Shown here piece after piece: positions 10,643 to 22,757 of a stretch of DNA of 64,000 bases; the first letter of the stretch is position 1; each line of letters begins with the position of its first letter. Origin of the DNA: Panorpa germanica (Eukaryota > Arthropoda > Insecta > Mecoptera > Panorpidae); assembly GCA_963678705.1 (NCBI GenBank), contig OY783215.1, positions 15,481,740 to 15,545,739 on the forward strand, in the 5' to 3' direction. Below the pieces are notes generated by a model. That model did not search any database, was not told the origin of the DNA, and worked only from the letters and a program-made list of their open reading frames with translations. The translations under genes were made by a program, and so were the position numbers.

Positions 10643-10835
10643 TATCACCCACATTATATAATCCATATTTATGAAAGGTGAGAAAGAAACAGTCCAAAGG
10701 GCACGCGAGAGATGCTACCTCATTAAGCGCCTTGATTAGAAAGACGCCAAAGCGCAAAATCGGGTCGCCCACTGTAATTTAAATTCACGGTAGACTATTC
10801 TTAGGTAAATGTGCACATCTACTTTAAATTTATCT

Positions 10836-11496
10836 CAGACCGTCCCTGGGTGCCAAAATGCAGACTGATGACTTGCAATTACACTTCACTTATATTTAAT
10901 TAAATTAAAATCAACTTTTAGGTATTTACGGAGGTACAGGGCCTATTCATAAACGATGAAAATGTTGTGAAATGTGAAGGACCGATAAAATAGTTAAAAT
11001 ACATGCTGTCTCAAAATTTGAGTGACCTAGGGTGTATAGTTTTCTTTATGTGATTAAAAAGAGCTCATTTTCATATGCATCAGAAATTTTAGCTCAATTT
11101 CATCACAACAATTTTACCTTTTAACTATGAAAAAATGGTGTCACGGTTTTCAAAAACTACGTGTATAAATATTTTTTTTTAAACTATTAGAATATTATTT
11201 GAAATATAACAACCTAGCTGTCAAATCACCAAATCATATGTAAATTTATTATTACTTTTTCAAAATATTTAATTTAAATTTAAATTGAATTAATATGAAT
11301 TTGATATTAATTATAAGTAATTTTTTAATTATGAAACTATTATATGCATAAAAATATAATTTGAACATGCCAAAAGCCATTTTATTGGGAATTTCATTTT
11401 CGAAGGTACAGTCCCATATTTACTCGTTCCTCATATTTTCAATTTCGTAATTCGTATTACAGGTAGATAAACTTTTTGCATTAACGGGACGGTCTG
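10836..11496. mobile_element. CAGACCGTCCC element, unit 2
   Basis: This is the unit 2 copy of the element at 750-1414, with both 11-bp ends intact. Confidence 0.55.
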
Positions 11497-11734
11497 TACT
11501 TTCTAAACAAATAAAAATACCATACGAATATATACCCATATCTCAATAAAACATTTTACAAATATTTTACAAATATTTTCGTTAATTTGAGGCGGCAATA
11601 TTTGTTTAAGGGATTAGTCCACTCTGACATTTTTATAAAAACAAATTTCTTTTGGCTTAAATTTATTACTTTATTACTTTTACTAGCTTTTATTACCTAT
11701 ACTAAAAGAACACCCCTGAATAGTACTTACAGTT

Positions 11735-11897
11735 CTAATTACGATAGTTCGGCGGCGCCTCATACTTAAAACAAGTTGTGGGATATAAACTGCCGATATA
11801 ACTAAAAATAATAACTAAAATTAGCGTATTATAGATTTATACCGCTCTTATAACCTCTTTTAAGTATAAGTCACCGCCGAACTATCGTGATTTGGAC
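11735..11897. repeat. Small hairpin element, unit 2
   Basis: This is the unit 2 copy of the hairpin at 1639-1804. The 15-bp perfect arms are at 11740-11754 and 11874-11888, within a base or two. Confidence 0.6.
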
Positions 11898-12364
11898 TAT
11901 ATATACAATTATAACACAATACTTTTTCTTTTGCGTAAATCTGAAAAGTGCATTCTTTGAATTGGTCGCCGCGATATCTCAAGAATGCCTCATCCGATTT
12001 TAATTAAAATTACACTATATCTTTCTCATAAATTAAGAAACGAGTAAGAATCGAGTAGGATTGTTATGGTTCGATGCCTCGTAACTTAATATTTTACCAA
12101 AAAATTGATCTTTTTTCACACAATCTTATTTCCACAATTTTTTTAAAACTTTTTGTCCCTATTCTATTTGAATGATAAAACATTTATTTACAAGATAGTT
12201 TACAATAAGTTTACAAATTTAAAAAAAAAAAATGACGATTCCTAAAGACGGGAATATTAAAACAAGTATGGGGTGTATGTATTATATTAGTGAATACAAG
12301 AAAGACTTTCACAATACAGAAATGCAGAAATTAGTGTAGCATTGACTTTGTCTTATGTGTTCTG

Positions 12365-12881
12365 GTATTAAGTACCATTCCCACTCACTGCTTTAATTTT
12401 ATTTTTTATTTTGTATTTAATTTAAATTGTTTAGCATATGGCAATACGCTTAGTCATTCACAGTACCATTTTTAATGTAATTTATTTTTTAACTTTTCTT
12501 AATTTTTTTAGAACATTGCAAGGTCCAATGTTTTAAATTAAAAATATAAAAGAAAAACTATATTACATAATAACCTCGAAAATGTGACAACCTGTCGAAA
12601 TGCGATAGAATTTATATTTAATAAAAGTTCAATGTCAGTTTGTCAAAAATTAAGAACTAAAAACAATTTCTATTGCTAATTGTTATTGAAAATAGTAATA
12701 TTAATTATTTCACCTTAAATTTTGTCCAACTGTCAATATTTATATTACTAAAGAGGGCATAACGCATAAAACACGAATGTGACAAGGAATGCCTATTCTG
12801 AAAACCTGAAATCTGGATTAAAGTATTAGATAAAAACGTAAATTTAATATCAAAACAGTGAGTGGGAATGAGGCTTAATAC
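12365..12881. mobile_element. GTATTAAG-type MITE, unit 2
   Basis: This is the unit 2 copy of the 517-bp element at 2529-3045. Confidence 0.65.
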
Positions 12882-14119
12882 TCTGCTACTTTTATTTTCT
12901 CCAATTAATTCTAATGACATTATTGTTAATTATTATATTATACATTTATTGTTATTAGTGCTAAATACTTACTTTGACATGTTTCATTATTTTCTCGTAA
13001 AAAAATTGCCTTATAATTCTAACTCTAAAATCAAATACATTTTGAAATTAAACGCGAAGGTGCTTAAGAGCATATCGTTTTTTAAAATACTATTTGCAGT
13101 TCTTTATCTAATTAGTTTCTATAATATCTGGAATCGCTTCTACAAATGTTTACCATTTACCAGTGGCTCCTAATCGGTGCTCCGCGGAATATTTGTACTG
13201 CGAAGTTATTAATTGTAATGAAAATATTGTCAAGTTAAATATTCCACATAAAATGTTTATTTAGAAAAATTAAATACTAGAAATAATCCAATACATGAGA
13301 AAAACAAATACAGTATGAGAAAAAAAAACACTTTTGATAATTTTTTCAGTAAAAACCCAAATCTAATTAATTAAACGGAATAATTGTTTTGTTCGTTTTA
13401 CAAATTGATGTTGGATACACATAGGTTTCAACCAAATTTTAGCCTCTACTATAAGTAATAAATATTACTTTGCGAAAAAGAAATTTGAATTTTGATTGAG
13501 GAAAAGAAAAAATGTTAAAAGTTGTTGAATTGAACCTTAAATTGTGGCGCCTCTATGTCGGTCTAACCCTATACTAATCACAATATTTATTGCCTAAATA
13601 TTCATTCAGGATCCTTAAACGATTTCTATGTATTACTTTACCATTATGTTGTATATTGTATGTAGTACACTGAACCTATTCATAATATACGGGTATATAT
13701 GGAACACCTTAACAATTTCTAATAATCAATTTTGTTAAGCAGGTTTTATATGACAGTATTTCCTTTTTTTGATTTTATGGTTTAAAGGTTCTATTTGCAT
13801 TTTAAATATTGTTGTGGATTTATTTCACATTTATGAAGCTACATAAAATATTTGTTGTAAGAAGATTTGCTTACCTAATACTTAATACGTCGGAATCTTT
13901 GATATTTTGACTTGTTTTACAAAAAAGAAAAATATTTGCATAAAAAATTAATAAAACTTAATTATTTAACAAGATCTCTACTAACTCGTGACTACCCTTG
14001 CCAAACTCAGTTTCTTATAAATTAGAATTTGGTTGTGAACTCTTTTTTTTGTGGACGATGTTTTATTTCTATATTAAAATATTGATTAATAAACGTATAT
14101 TCACGTTTTTGTTTTATTA

Positions 14120-14413
14120 CTTTTTTTTATATTTATTTACTTATTTGCCTTGACTTTCTTTCGTCATAGCCACCATCAAACATTTTTATACATCTTTTAT
14201 AATTTATAATTCAATTTTACAAATTTCTAAATATTTCAATAATTCACTAATTAATTTTGAATCACTTAACAAAAATTTAGTATTAACAGGAAAAGTTTTA
14301 ATAACATCTAATATATCACTATTCAATTTTGATCTTTCTAAACTATAATTTATGCATTCAAATATAATATGATCCAAAGGAACATTATATTTGTAGAACA
14401 AAGGAATATTATA
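14120..14413 (-). mobile_element. Truncated non-LTR fragment, unit 2
   Basis: This is the unit 2 copy of the insertion at 4283-4576, with the same 12-bp flanking duplication. The 65-codon frame is at 14401-14204. Confidence 0.65.
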
Positions 14414-14576
14414 TTTGTTTTATTAAATATTCCAAAATTGATGGATATATATCTATTTAAATTTTGAATTTTGTTTAACTGCGTAATATTCCGGATGCAT
14501 TCCAGTAGTTGATGACGTCATGAACTAAAAAGAATATAATAAGCAATATTATACTTTCTATTAATACTTTTTATTA

Positions 14577-14938
14577 ATGGAATGGCGACAGATGAGGCAG
14601 AGAGAAGATGAGACTAAGACACAAGTGTGAAAGAGAAGTTAAGAAGAAGAGACAGGCAGATATAACAGGAAACAATGGACAAAATTTAAGAGAAAAAAAA
14701 TACAATTACAACACAAGATATTAAAGGATTTGGAAGGGAGAGATACCACAATACTTAAGAGAATAAGACACAAAAAACATGAGAAGGATTCCCAGATTTA
14801 GATTGGGAAACGAGGAGAAACAGATAATGTGCAAAGAAATGCGAGGAAAGGATGTATAGGGTGTGCGGAAAGGAGATAGAAACATTGGAGCACATACAGT
14901 TTTCATGTGAGAAAAAGGTAATAAGCAAAAAGAATATA
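14577..14938 (+). pseudogene. Decayed reverse-transcriptase tail, unit 2
   Basis: This is the unit 2 copy of the relic at 4740-5099. Just downstream (about 14986-15006) this unit has roughly 20 extra AT-rich bases absent from units 1 and 3. Confidence 0.5.
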
Positions 14939-15193
14939 AATAGATAAATTTATATTTATTTTTTCGTTTGGAAGGAGTGAGAATGTTATTTTTAATTTTT
15001 ATGTTTGATTTAACAAGAATCATAATTGAATTAAGTACAATGATATGTAAATAAATGAATTAAGACACAAGAATGTAGGTTTAAAAACGAGTTCTATTAC
15101 AAATAGGTTTATAAATGGTTCTATTGTTTATCTTAACAAACCATAACTCTCAGAAAATGTTTGTTTGATGCCTTTTTTGTAGATTATAATACT

Positions 15194-16008
15194 ACTAGAG
15201 ATTACCCCCTTCGCAAAGCGACGTCTTTTTAGTGTTTATGATTTGAATCCAACAAAGTCATTCGTAATTTCATTTCAAATTTTAATTCTATTTTCAAATT
15301 GATTTTTTTTAACTCATTCAATAATAAAAAAAATTTTCGTATAAATTGACTAAAAAAATATATTTTTTTTAATAATTTGACCAACTCTTTTTCAAAATTT
15401 GGAATATTTTTTTCGATTTGTAAATTAGGTATTAAAGTTAGTACATATATAAAATTTCAACTTTCTGCCCCGTGCTTCCAAATAAAATTATTGAATTTTG
15501 AATATTTTTTTTTCATAATATATTCAAAATTCAAAATTTGAGATTTCTCTAACATTTCCTATCGGGTCTCTTTTTCTATTTTTCAATTTCTAATTTTAAA
15601 AAAATATTAGCATTGAACACCGTAATACACATGCCAAATTTTAACTTTCTATCTTGTACGAATTAAAATACGGGGGCAATTTTTGTCGAGAGTATAAATT
15701 GTGCTCGAAAGTTGAAATTTTGTATATAGGCTAACCTTGGTAATTTATTTACGAATCGCAGAAAAAAATCCCAAATTTTGAAAAAAAGTTGGCCAAAAAA
15801 CGCATAAATTGAAAATATTTAATATTTTGTTAAAAAGAATATATTTTTTTAGTCAGTTTATATGAAAAGTTATTTTTGTTTTTATATGTAAAATTTATAT
15901 AATAGAACGAGTTAAATATTTCAATTTTAAAATGGAATATAAATTTGATTTGAAATTAAAACCACACACAAAAGACAGTCATCGCTTGCGAAGGGGGTAA
16001 ACTCTAGT
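15194..16008. mobile_element. 815-bp foldback element, unit 2
   Basis: This is the unit 2 copy of the foldback at 5339-6153. Its right end has CGCTTGCGAAGGGGG and pairs better with the left end than the unit 1 version does. Confidence 0.7.
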
Positions 16009-16705
16009 TATACTGTAACACTATAGTACTCAAGTAATATTCATAGAAAAATTCAATTTTTATAGAAAAACTATGTCATCTGAATCGTATCTGATCATGT
16101 AAAACAGCCTTTACATTGACTTGGTCAGACATTCCAAAAACATTGCAATATTAAAGTGCTACCTGCATTGATTGCTCCCACAACAAATGAACTTGTTTTC
16201 TTTTTCTTTCATTACCTGATTAACACATATTGAAAATGTTATTTTTTATTGAAAAAAATCTGTTTCAAAAAATATTAAAAATTTTCTTAATTTTGCTGTA
16301 AAAGAATTTATGCCTTACAAACCATCGAATTGAATCTGTTTATACGTTTTTAGTTAAAATAAAATTGGTGATATAATTTGAATGCTTGTTATTTACATTT
16401 TTATATATTTACATTTTCACATTTTCACATTTTTACATTTTTACAGTTAAATAAGTAGCAATATTTCAATAATAATATTCGTCATAGAAATGTTCTTAAA
16501 TAATAATAGGTATATAAGTATAAGTACTTAAATATTTAAATTATTACTAAAACTAAATACATAAAAAAATATCGCTTCTCTCTATTTACATATTTACATT
16601 ATATTTCATTTTTTACACTTTTAAAAATAGTTTTAATAGGTCCAATTATAAAAGTCTGTGGAACTGTGTTTTGAGGATTCCTCATAGTTGATTTAAACTG
16701 ATTAA
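16009..16705. other. 3' flank of KDM4 copy 2
   Basis: This corresponds to 6154-6831 of unit 1. It contains an extra AATTTTTATAGAAAA-like duplication near 16046-16068 that is absent from units 1 and 3. Confidence 0.45.
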
Positions 16706-18391
16706 CTAATCAGATTCAAATGGTTCTTCGGGATGAGGTTCATCAACATAAAGCCCCATTTTCCAGTCTTCATACTTCTCAGGTTGGAATCTCTTAACAA
16801 AGGTGTCCATATCTATGGTCAACATACCATTTGGACATGTGCAATGCTGCACTTTCTTACCATACTCAATCCATCGTTCCGTTGCAAAATTTGAGGATTC
16901 TGCGCAATTGAATCCGTGATTAAATCCGGCATGATAGCCTAATGGAAACGTAATAATGATTTCCCCGGCTTCTTGGGTGATTACGTCAAACGGTATTTTA
17001 TTTTCTTTTAAAACTTCCGGGCTAATTAACATTGTTTTGTGGCGTAGATAACCGGGGCAGAGTTTGCTTTCTGGAATATGTTTCCTAACTAAGTTTTCAA
17101 GTCTTCTAGCATGTTTAGGAGGAATGGCGTACCAAGTCTTCGGTGCGCCAAAATGCACATAATTTATGGAGTATAAGTCCATATCTTCCGTATGCCATGC
17201 GAAGCTGGTTTTCCACGTGCCAAAATACAGGTACGAGTTATTAACACCGTCGATAGTATAATTGTAATCGCGAACTACGTAATCTAAAACGCTGCCTAAT
17301 TTGTTAATGTTCCATGAGGAACAATGGTCATCCGTTAGACTCGCCAAAACATCAATTCCATAAATGGGAGCACCTTTTACAACATCCTCCCAATATATTC
17401 GCTCCAAGTCTTCGTGATCATGATGTAGAGGAGTTTCTTTTTCGCACGATGTCGCATTTTTCTTAAATTGCTTTAAACTCGTTTGTCTTTTTTTCGCATT
17501 TAATTGTTCATATATGCCTTTTGTTTGCGTCTCAGTAACATGCTGAGCAACTGGTGTTTTAATTTTGAATGTCGTTTCGTCCATTCTATACCCATTTTTA
17601 CTTGGAACCCATTCCGGAGGCGGAATAATTTTGCAAATTCCTGCTTCATGCGCACCAACGGATTCAATGTACGAAATGAATTTGTTAAAATCTTGGAATT
17701 CGTCCCAAGTCGGTCGGAAAACTTTTATGGAGGGTACTGGGTATCCAAACTTAAAGTCTTCTCCTTCTTCTTCGTGTGTTGTTTGACACTTCGGCACTGT
17801 GTAACCGTCCTCTGTTGTTAGACACTCCGGCACTGTGTAACCGTCCTCTGTTGTTAGACACTCCGGCACTGTGTAACCGTCCTCTGTTGTTAGACACTCC
17901 GGCACTGTGTAACCGTCCTCTGTTGTTAGACACTCCGGCACTGTGTAACCGTCCTCTGTTGTTAGACACTCCGGCACTTTGTAACCGTCCTCTGTTGTTA
18001 GACACTCCGGCACTGTGTAACCGTCCTCTGTTGTTAGACACTCCGGCACTGTGTAACCGTCCTCTGTTGTTAGATACTCCGGCACTGTGTGAACGTCATC
18101 TGTTCTTAGATACTCAGGCACTGTGTAAACGTCATTTCTTCCTAGATAATCCGGCAGTGTGTGAACGTCATTTGTGGTTTCAAACAAGGGTCTGTTCTGA
18201 TCACCCACTATTACGTCCCGTGGTCCTTCACCACTGGTCAATGTTTTGTTCTTTATAGCTTTCTTCAACTTCTCTATGTATTCTTCAATGCTAACTGCAA
18301 TTTATTTAATTATATTAATATTACTTATCTTATATATTAGGTATTATATGTTCGTTAAATACAATAATTAAAACTTACCCGTAGAATTCAT
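16706..18391 (-). CDS. Kdm4: KDM4-type demethylase, copy 2 (long repeat form)
   Basis: Two coding exons (18391-18379 and 18294-16706) give 533 residues. The JmjN and JmjC parts match copy 1, with all iron, 2-oxoglutarate and zinc ligands present. Differences seen include SVLDYV where copy 1 has SMLDYV, loss of one lysine codon (DQNRP against DQKNRP), a few substitutions near the amino end (GEGP, LFET, YLGRND), and 11 instead of 7 of the 12-residue repeats. The reading frame is intact. A Jockey-type retrotransposon lies in the candidate leader exon 1.4 kb upstream, on the same strand. Expression of this copy may therefore differ (inference). Confidence 0.92.
17771..18166 (-). repeat. 36-bp coding minisatellite, 11 repeats (copy 2)
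   Basis: This is the same 12-codon repeat as at 7897-8148, but with 11 units. One internal unit has K for T (GYKVPECLTTED). The frame is kept because the unit is 36 bp. Confidence 0.9.
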
Positions 18392-19688
18392 TATGCCTTT
18401 TTGAAGTAGACTATCTGGAAAATAAAAAAAATAAATTATTCTATAAAGTCACATGTGATTACATCTTATAATTAACTAAACCGCTTCTTGAGTTTATAAT
18501 TGTTAATTTATAAAAAATATATTGAATATTATTTTTATAGCGTTTCATTTTCCTATATTAAAACAGCAATATGAGACACTAATTGGTTAATTTATATATT
18601 ATGTAATAATATTTAAGTTATCTAATACTTGTATAGTCTATTATCATTTGAATATTTGCTTAAATGTTCTGATTAGCTATGTAAATTAAAGTTCGATTTA
18701 ACACCGAATTAATTTTGATTGACACCACTACTCCGAATCGACTGTTTACTTCACCGACGTCTTGTGAAATCATGTGTTATGCGAACAGTAGTATACATTA
18801 TTTTGTAATGATTACTATCTTTACTTATTATAAATTATTGTATTTAATATAATTAATTTTATTTCTCTATTTTAACACTAAAACTGAGTGAGTAGGAATG
18901 GAGCTTAAATCATTGTTCACAAACTCAATTAAAATTCAAAAACTTTACTAGTCAAAAATAATAAAAAAAATTCCTATAAAAATTTAAATTATATATCTGT
19001 CTCGTTTGTTCTAATACAACGTATACATAAGTACATCTCTTTCCTACTACCACCAAAATGGCGCCGCCAGACACCTGTTTGTAGGTATAAATATTTAACA
19101 ATAAAATAATATGAGAAATTATTAGAAGTTATTCATTTAAGAATCAAATGAAATAAGTCGTTCCAAAAATATACAAATATGACAACTAATTAGGGACAGG
19201 AGTTTGTGAATGTATAAAATAATCTACCCTCAAAAGATATTCGTTTACAATCTAATCGGACAGAAGAAATATTATAATAAATTTTTCTCTACAATATCAT
19301 ATTTTACAGTTTATAATAAACAAAAATGAAATACACCTTCGTGGAGTCTCATGTACATGCATAAAACATAAGAAACATAGACCAAACACATGAAATATTG
19401 GAAATCGTTTTGAGTCAAATCATAATATAATGCGTTATGACATATATTTCAATATATAAATTTGTTTGAGAATTTAATAAATATGTTTTTTGTTTAGTTA
19501 ATATATTACAAAAAATGTCATAGCAATTAGTATTCACAAAAACATCACAGAATCGTTGCTAAAATAATTCAAAATATCACATTTAAGACAAAATTTCACA
19601 TTTTCAAATATAAAATAATAGAAAATCTAATGTTTCTTTATTTTGTATAATTTTACAAAATTCTATAATAATATCATATTAGACTTAC
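18392..19688 (-). other. Leader and candidate leader intron of KDM4 copy 2
   Basis: This corresponds to 8377-9673 of unit 1. The acceptor TTTTCCAG and donor AAAG/GTAAGT are both conserved. No other gene was found. Confidence 0.45.
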
Positions 19689-20075
19689 CTTTCGCAAATT
19701 ATATATGTTATAATTTTTAATTTCCTTGGAATTCGCCAATCACTATTTAGCACATGCACAAATTTTATAAAAATAGTTAAATGTATATAACTTACAATGT
19801 GATCAGTATGAATTACAAAGTATAAATGATTTTTATCAAGTTCAAGTTCAAAGATATTTTATTTGTCAAATAGTATTACTTAATATTAATTACATTACAT
19901 CTTAACCTAACATAAGGTGCCTAGCCTAAGCCTTAATCCGTTATTGTCTTATACTATATAGGAGTGTCTTATTATTATAATGTCTTGTGTGTTGTGTAGG
20001 GAAACATGTTTAAAAAACCCTACTTTGCTATGGTGGGTATTTTACATATGGAGAAGCATGTTCTGCAGCATGCTC

Positions 20076-22757
20076 CTAGAGTACTGAGTCCTTCGGTAGT
20101 CTGTGTTTGATCTTGAAGGGTAGGCTGTCGTGTGTGTATTGTCCAAGATGCTGTATTAATGGGTTATCGTGATTTTTTAAGGTGTTGTAAAATTTTTCTG
20201 TTTGCTGCTTTATGGTTGTTTTAATGTATATCGAGTCAGTCTCTTCATGTAGTCGTGTTGTGCTGTAGTCATAAGGTAAATCGTGTGCTAACTTTAAGCA
20301 TTTGTTTTGAATAATTTGTAGTTTCTTTTTGTTGGATTTGGATGTATTTCCCCATATTTGTGCCCCGTAGGTTAATGTCGGTTTTATAATTGCGTTGTAA
20401 ATTAATTTTTTGTTGTGTGTGTTTAGTCCGCTATCTTTCTTTAGTAGTCCATATAGTGCCCCAATGGCTTGATTTGCTTTTGCTGTTGTATTTGATATAT
20501 GTGGGGAGTATGTGAGTTTGGTGTCTAGAGTAATGCCAAGATATTTAACTGTATTTGACCATTCAATAATATTGTTATCTAATTTTATCTTGGCATTTGG
20601 AGGCTTTCGCTGGTGCGTAAAAAATATGGCTGCTGTTTTGGTTGTATTTATTTTAAGTTTCCATTTGAAGTAAAAGTCTTTTAGTTCGTCCAAAGCTTCT
20701 GATAGTCTGTTAGTGATAGTGGTGTCCAGTTTAGCTGAGGTGTAGAGTCCAGTATCGTCTGCAAATAATGTCAAGTGAGTGTTGTCAGTTTTTGGGATGT
20801 CGTTGATGAAGTAATTGTATAGTGACGGGCTAAGTAGGGAGCCTTGAGGAACTCCAGCTGGTATTTCTCTCGTTGAAGATTCGTCGTCTTTTAGTGATAC
20901 TTTGAATTGTCTGTGTTTCAAGTAAGCCTGTATGATTTTGATGATGTATGTTGGTAAATTTACTGTCGTCAGTTTGTGTATTAAACCATCATGCCAAACT
21001 GTGTCAAATGCTTTTTCCATGTCCAGTAGTACAAATCCTGTGTTTCTTTTCATATTGAATTGCATTGACACTTGTTCGGCAATCCGGAGTAGTTGGTGGG
21101 TAGTCGAATGTGCTTTCCTAAATCCAAATTGTTCATTTATTATGTTGTTGTTGACGTGTTCGAAAGTTTGTATTCTGTTTAATATTATTTTTTCTAAGAT
21201 TTTACTCATATGAGATAGTAAACTAATTGGTCTGTAATTTTGTGGTACTGTATTGTCTTTCTTTGGTTTATGGAAGGCTAGAACTTTTGCGGTTTTCCAG
21301 CTTTGTGGGTAGTATCCTATGATTAAGCAGGCGTTAAAAATTTTGGTGAGGTATACTATAGCCTTCTTGGGGAGATTTTTTAGTACAAGGTTTGAGATGG
21401 CATCTATGCCTGGGGCTTTTTTGTTGCTTGATTTCTTTATTATGTTTTGAATTTCTTTTGGAGTTGTGAGCGTTGAGGCGTCTGAGTTTATGGATTCGTC
21501 TTGTTGTAATTTTAAAATGGATGATTTGACTATTTCTTCTGTGTGGGGGTCGTGTATATGTCCTGTTAATTTGAAGGATGCTTCAAACGCATCTGCTAAT
21601 GCGTTTGCTTTTGAGATGTCGCTGAAGGCTGTAGTTGTATTGTGTTGCAGTGGTGGTATGGTGGTCGGTTTGTTTCGTGATAACTTTGCTAGCTTCCATA
21701 ATGAATTGTCTTGCGTACTGAGTGATGTCAATTTGTCTGTCCATTGTTGTTGTCTGAGTTCGTAAATTTCTTTTTTAATTTGGGCGATTAGTCTGTTCAG
21801 TTCTGTTTTTGTGTTGGCGTCTCCTGATCTTTGCCATGTTCTTCGTGTAGTGTTCTTGTCATGTATCAGTTGTTTTATGTGTGGTGTTAATATTATTCTA
21901 AATGGTGTAATACGTTTCTTTGTTATTGAGGAGTTGGTCGCTGTTTGAATTATGTCAGTAATGTGTTTGACAGCCTCATCTATTGATTCCGCGTCGGTGT
22001 ATGTGTTTGGGTCAAGTGTTAAGTTTTCGTTGATTACATGTCTAAATAGTGGCCAGTGTGCGTTTTTGTAGTCGTATCTTGTTTTCGGTGGTCTAGTGTG
22101 AATTCCTCCTAGCGAGAATTTGACTGGTAGATGATCAGAGGTCAGTTTTTGTAATGCTTGTAAGTCTGTAGTGTTATGGACATTTTGTAGTAGTACTATG
22201 TCCAGTGTGCTTGGTGCGTTGTTCCTATTATGTGGGTAGTGTGTGTAATTGTCTGGATAAGCTATGATTTGATTGTGTAGTTGAGTATAATTGTAGATGA
22301 TGTTTCCGCTGTTGTTTGATTGCCTACAGTTCCAGTAAGTATGTTTAGCGTTGAAATCTCCTGCTAAAATTACTCTACTGGAGAAGTTAAATATTGTATT
22401 TAAGTCAGAGTCAAGTACCTGGGTGTTTGGCGGTGTATATCCTACTACTATTGATGTAGGTCTATTGTTTATGTATATTTCTATTGCTGTGGTCTCCATG
22501 TTTGTTGTTTGTATATTTTGTAGTTGAGTATGTTGGATATTTTCGCGAACTAAGATAGCGACGCCTCCTCCTCGTCTGCCCTGTCTGTCATTTCTGTATG
22601 TGTTAAATGTGTTTATCTTAAGTCTGTCGGTTGGTCGTAGCCATGTTTCTGTAATCAGAGCTATATCAATGTTTTCATCGAATAGAACATCTGTTAATTC
22701 GATTTCTTTACTGTGGATACTTTGGGCATTCCATAACAATATATTTATTTCCGACAT
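20076..22757 (-). CDS. Retrotransposon ORF2, endonuclease and reverse transcriptase
   Basis: The protein has 893 residues if it starts at the ATG within TAATG (22757-22755); a start 7 codons upstream is also possible. Residues 1 to about 225 are an apurinic-type endonuclease: LLWNAQSI, ITETW, AGDFNAKH and SDHLPVKF carry the Asn, Glu, Asp and His expected in the active site. A reverse transcriptase follows, with the fingers motif NYRPISLLS, DMEKAFDTVWH, GVPQGSLLSP and the catalytic box FADDTGLY. The tail (KLIYNAIIKPTLTYGAQIWG, then IIQNKCLKLAHDLPYDY) is typical of Jockey-like elements. No frameshift or stop was found, so the enzyme could be functional. It would drive target-primed reverse transcription. 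Confidence 0.92.
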   Translation of the reverse strand: MSEINILLWNAQSIHSKEIELTDVLFDENIDIALITETWLRPTDRLKINTFNTYRNDRQGRRGGGVAILVRENIQHTQLQNIQTTNMETTAIEIYINNRPTSIVVGYTPPNTQVLDSDLNTIFNFSSRVILAGDFNAKHTYWNCRQSNNSGNIIYNYTQLHNQIIAYPDNYTHYPHNRNNAPSTLDIVLLQNVHNTTDLQALQKLTSDHLPVKFSLGGIHTRPPKTRYDYKNAHWPLFRHVINENLTLDPNTYTDAESIDEAVKHITDIIQTATNSSITKKRITPFRIILTPHIKQLIHDKNTTRRTWQRSGDANTKTELNRLIAQIKKEIYELRQQQWTDKLTSLSTQDNSLWKLAKLSRNKPTTIPPLQHNTTTAFSDISKANALADAFEASFKLTGHIHDPHTEEIVKSSILKLQQDESINSDASTLTTPKEIQNIIKKSSNKKAPGIDAISNLVLKNLPKKAIVYLTKIFNACLIIGYYPQSWKTAKVLAFHKPKKDNTVPQNYRPISLLSHMSKILEKIILNRIQTFEHVNNNIINEQFGFRKAHSTTHQLLRIAEQVSMQFNMKRNTGFVLLDMEKAFDTVWHDGLIHKLTTVNLPTYIIKIIQAYLKHRQFKVSLKDDESSTREIPAGVPQGSLLSPSLYNYFINDIPKTDNTHLTLFADDTGLYTSAKLDTTITNRLSEALDELKDFYFKWKLKINTTKTAAIFFTHQRKPPNAKIKLDNNIIEWSNTVKYLGITLDTKLTYSPHISNTTAKANQAIGALYGLLKKDSGLNTHNKKLIYNAIIKPTLTYGAQIWGNTSKSNKKKLQIIQNKCLKLAHDLPYDYSTTRLHEETDSIYIKTTIKQQTEKFYNTLKNHDNPLIQHLGQYTHDSLPFKIKHRLPKDSVL

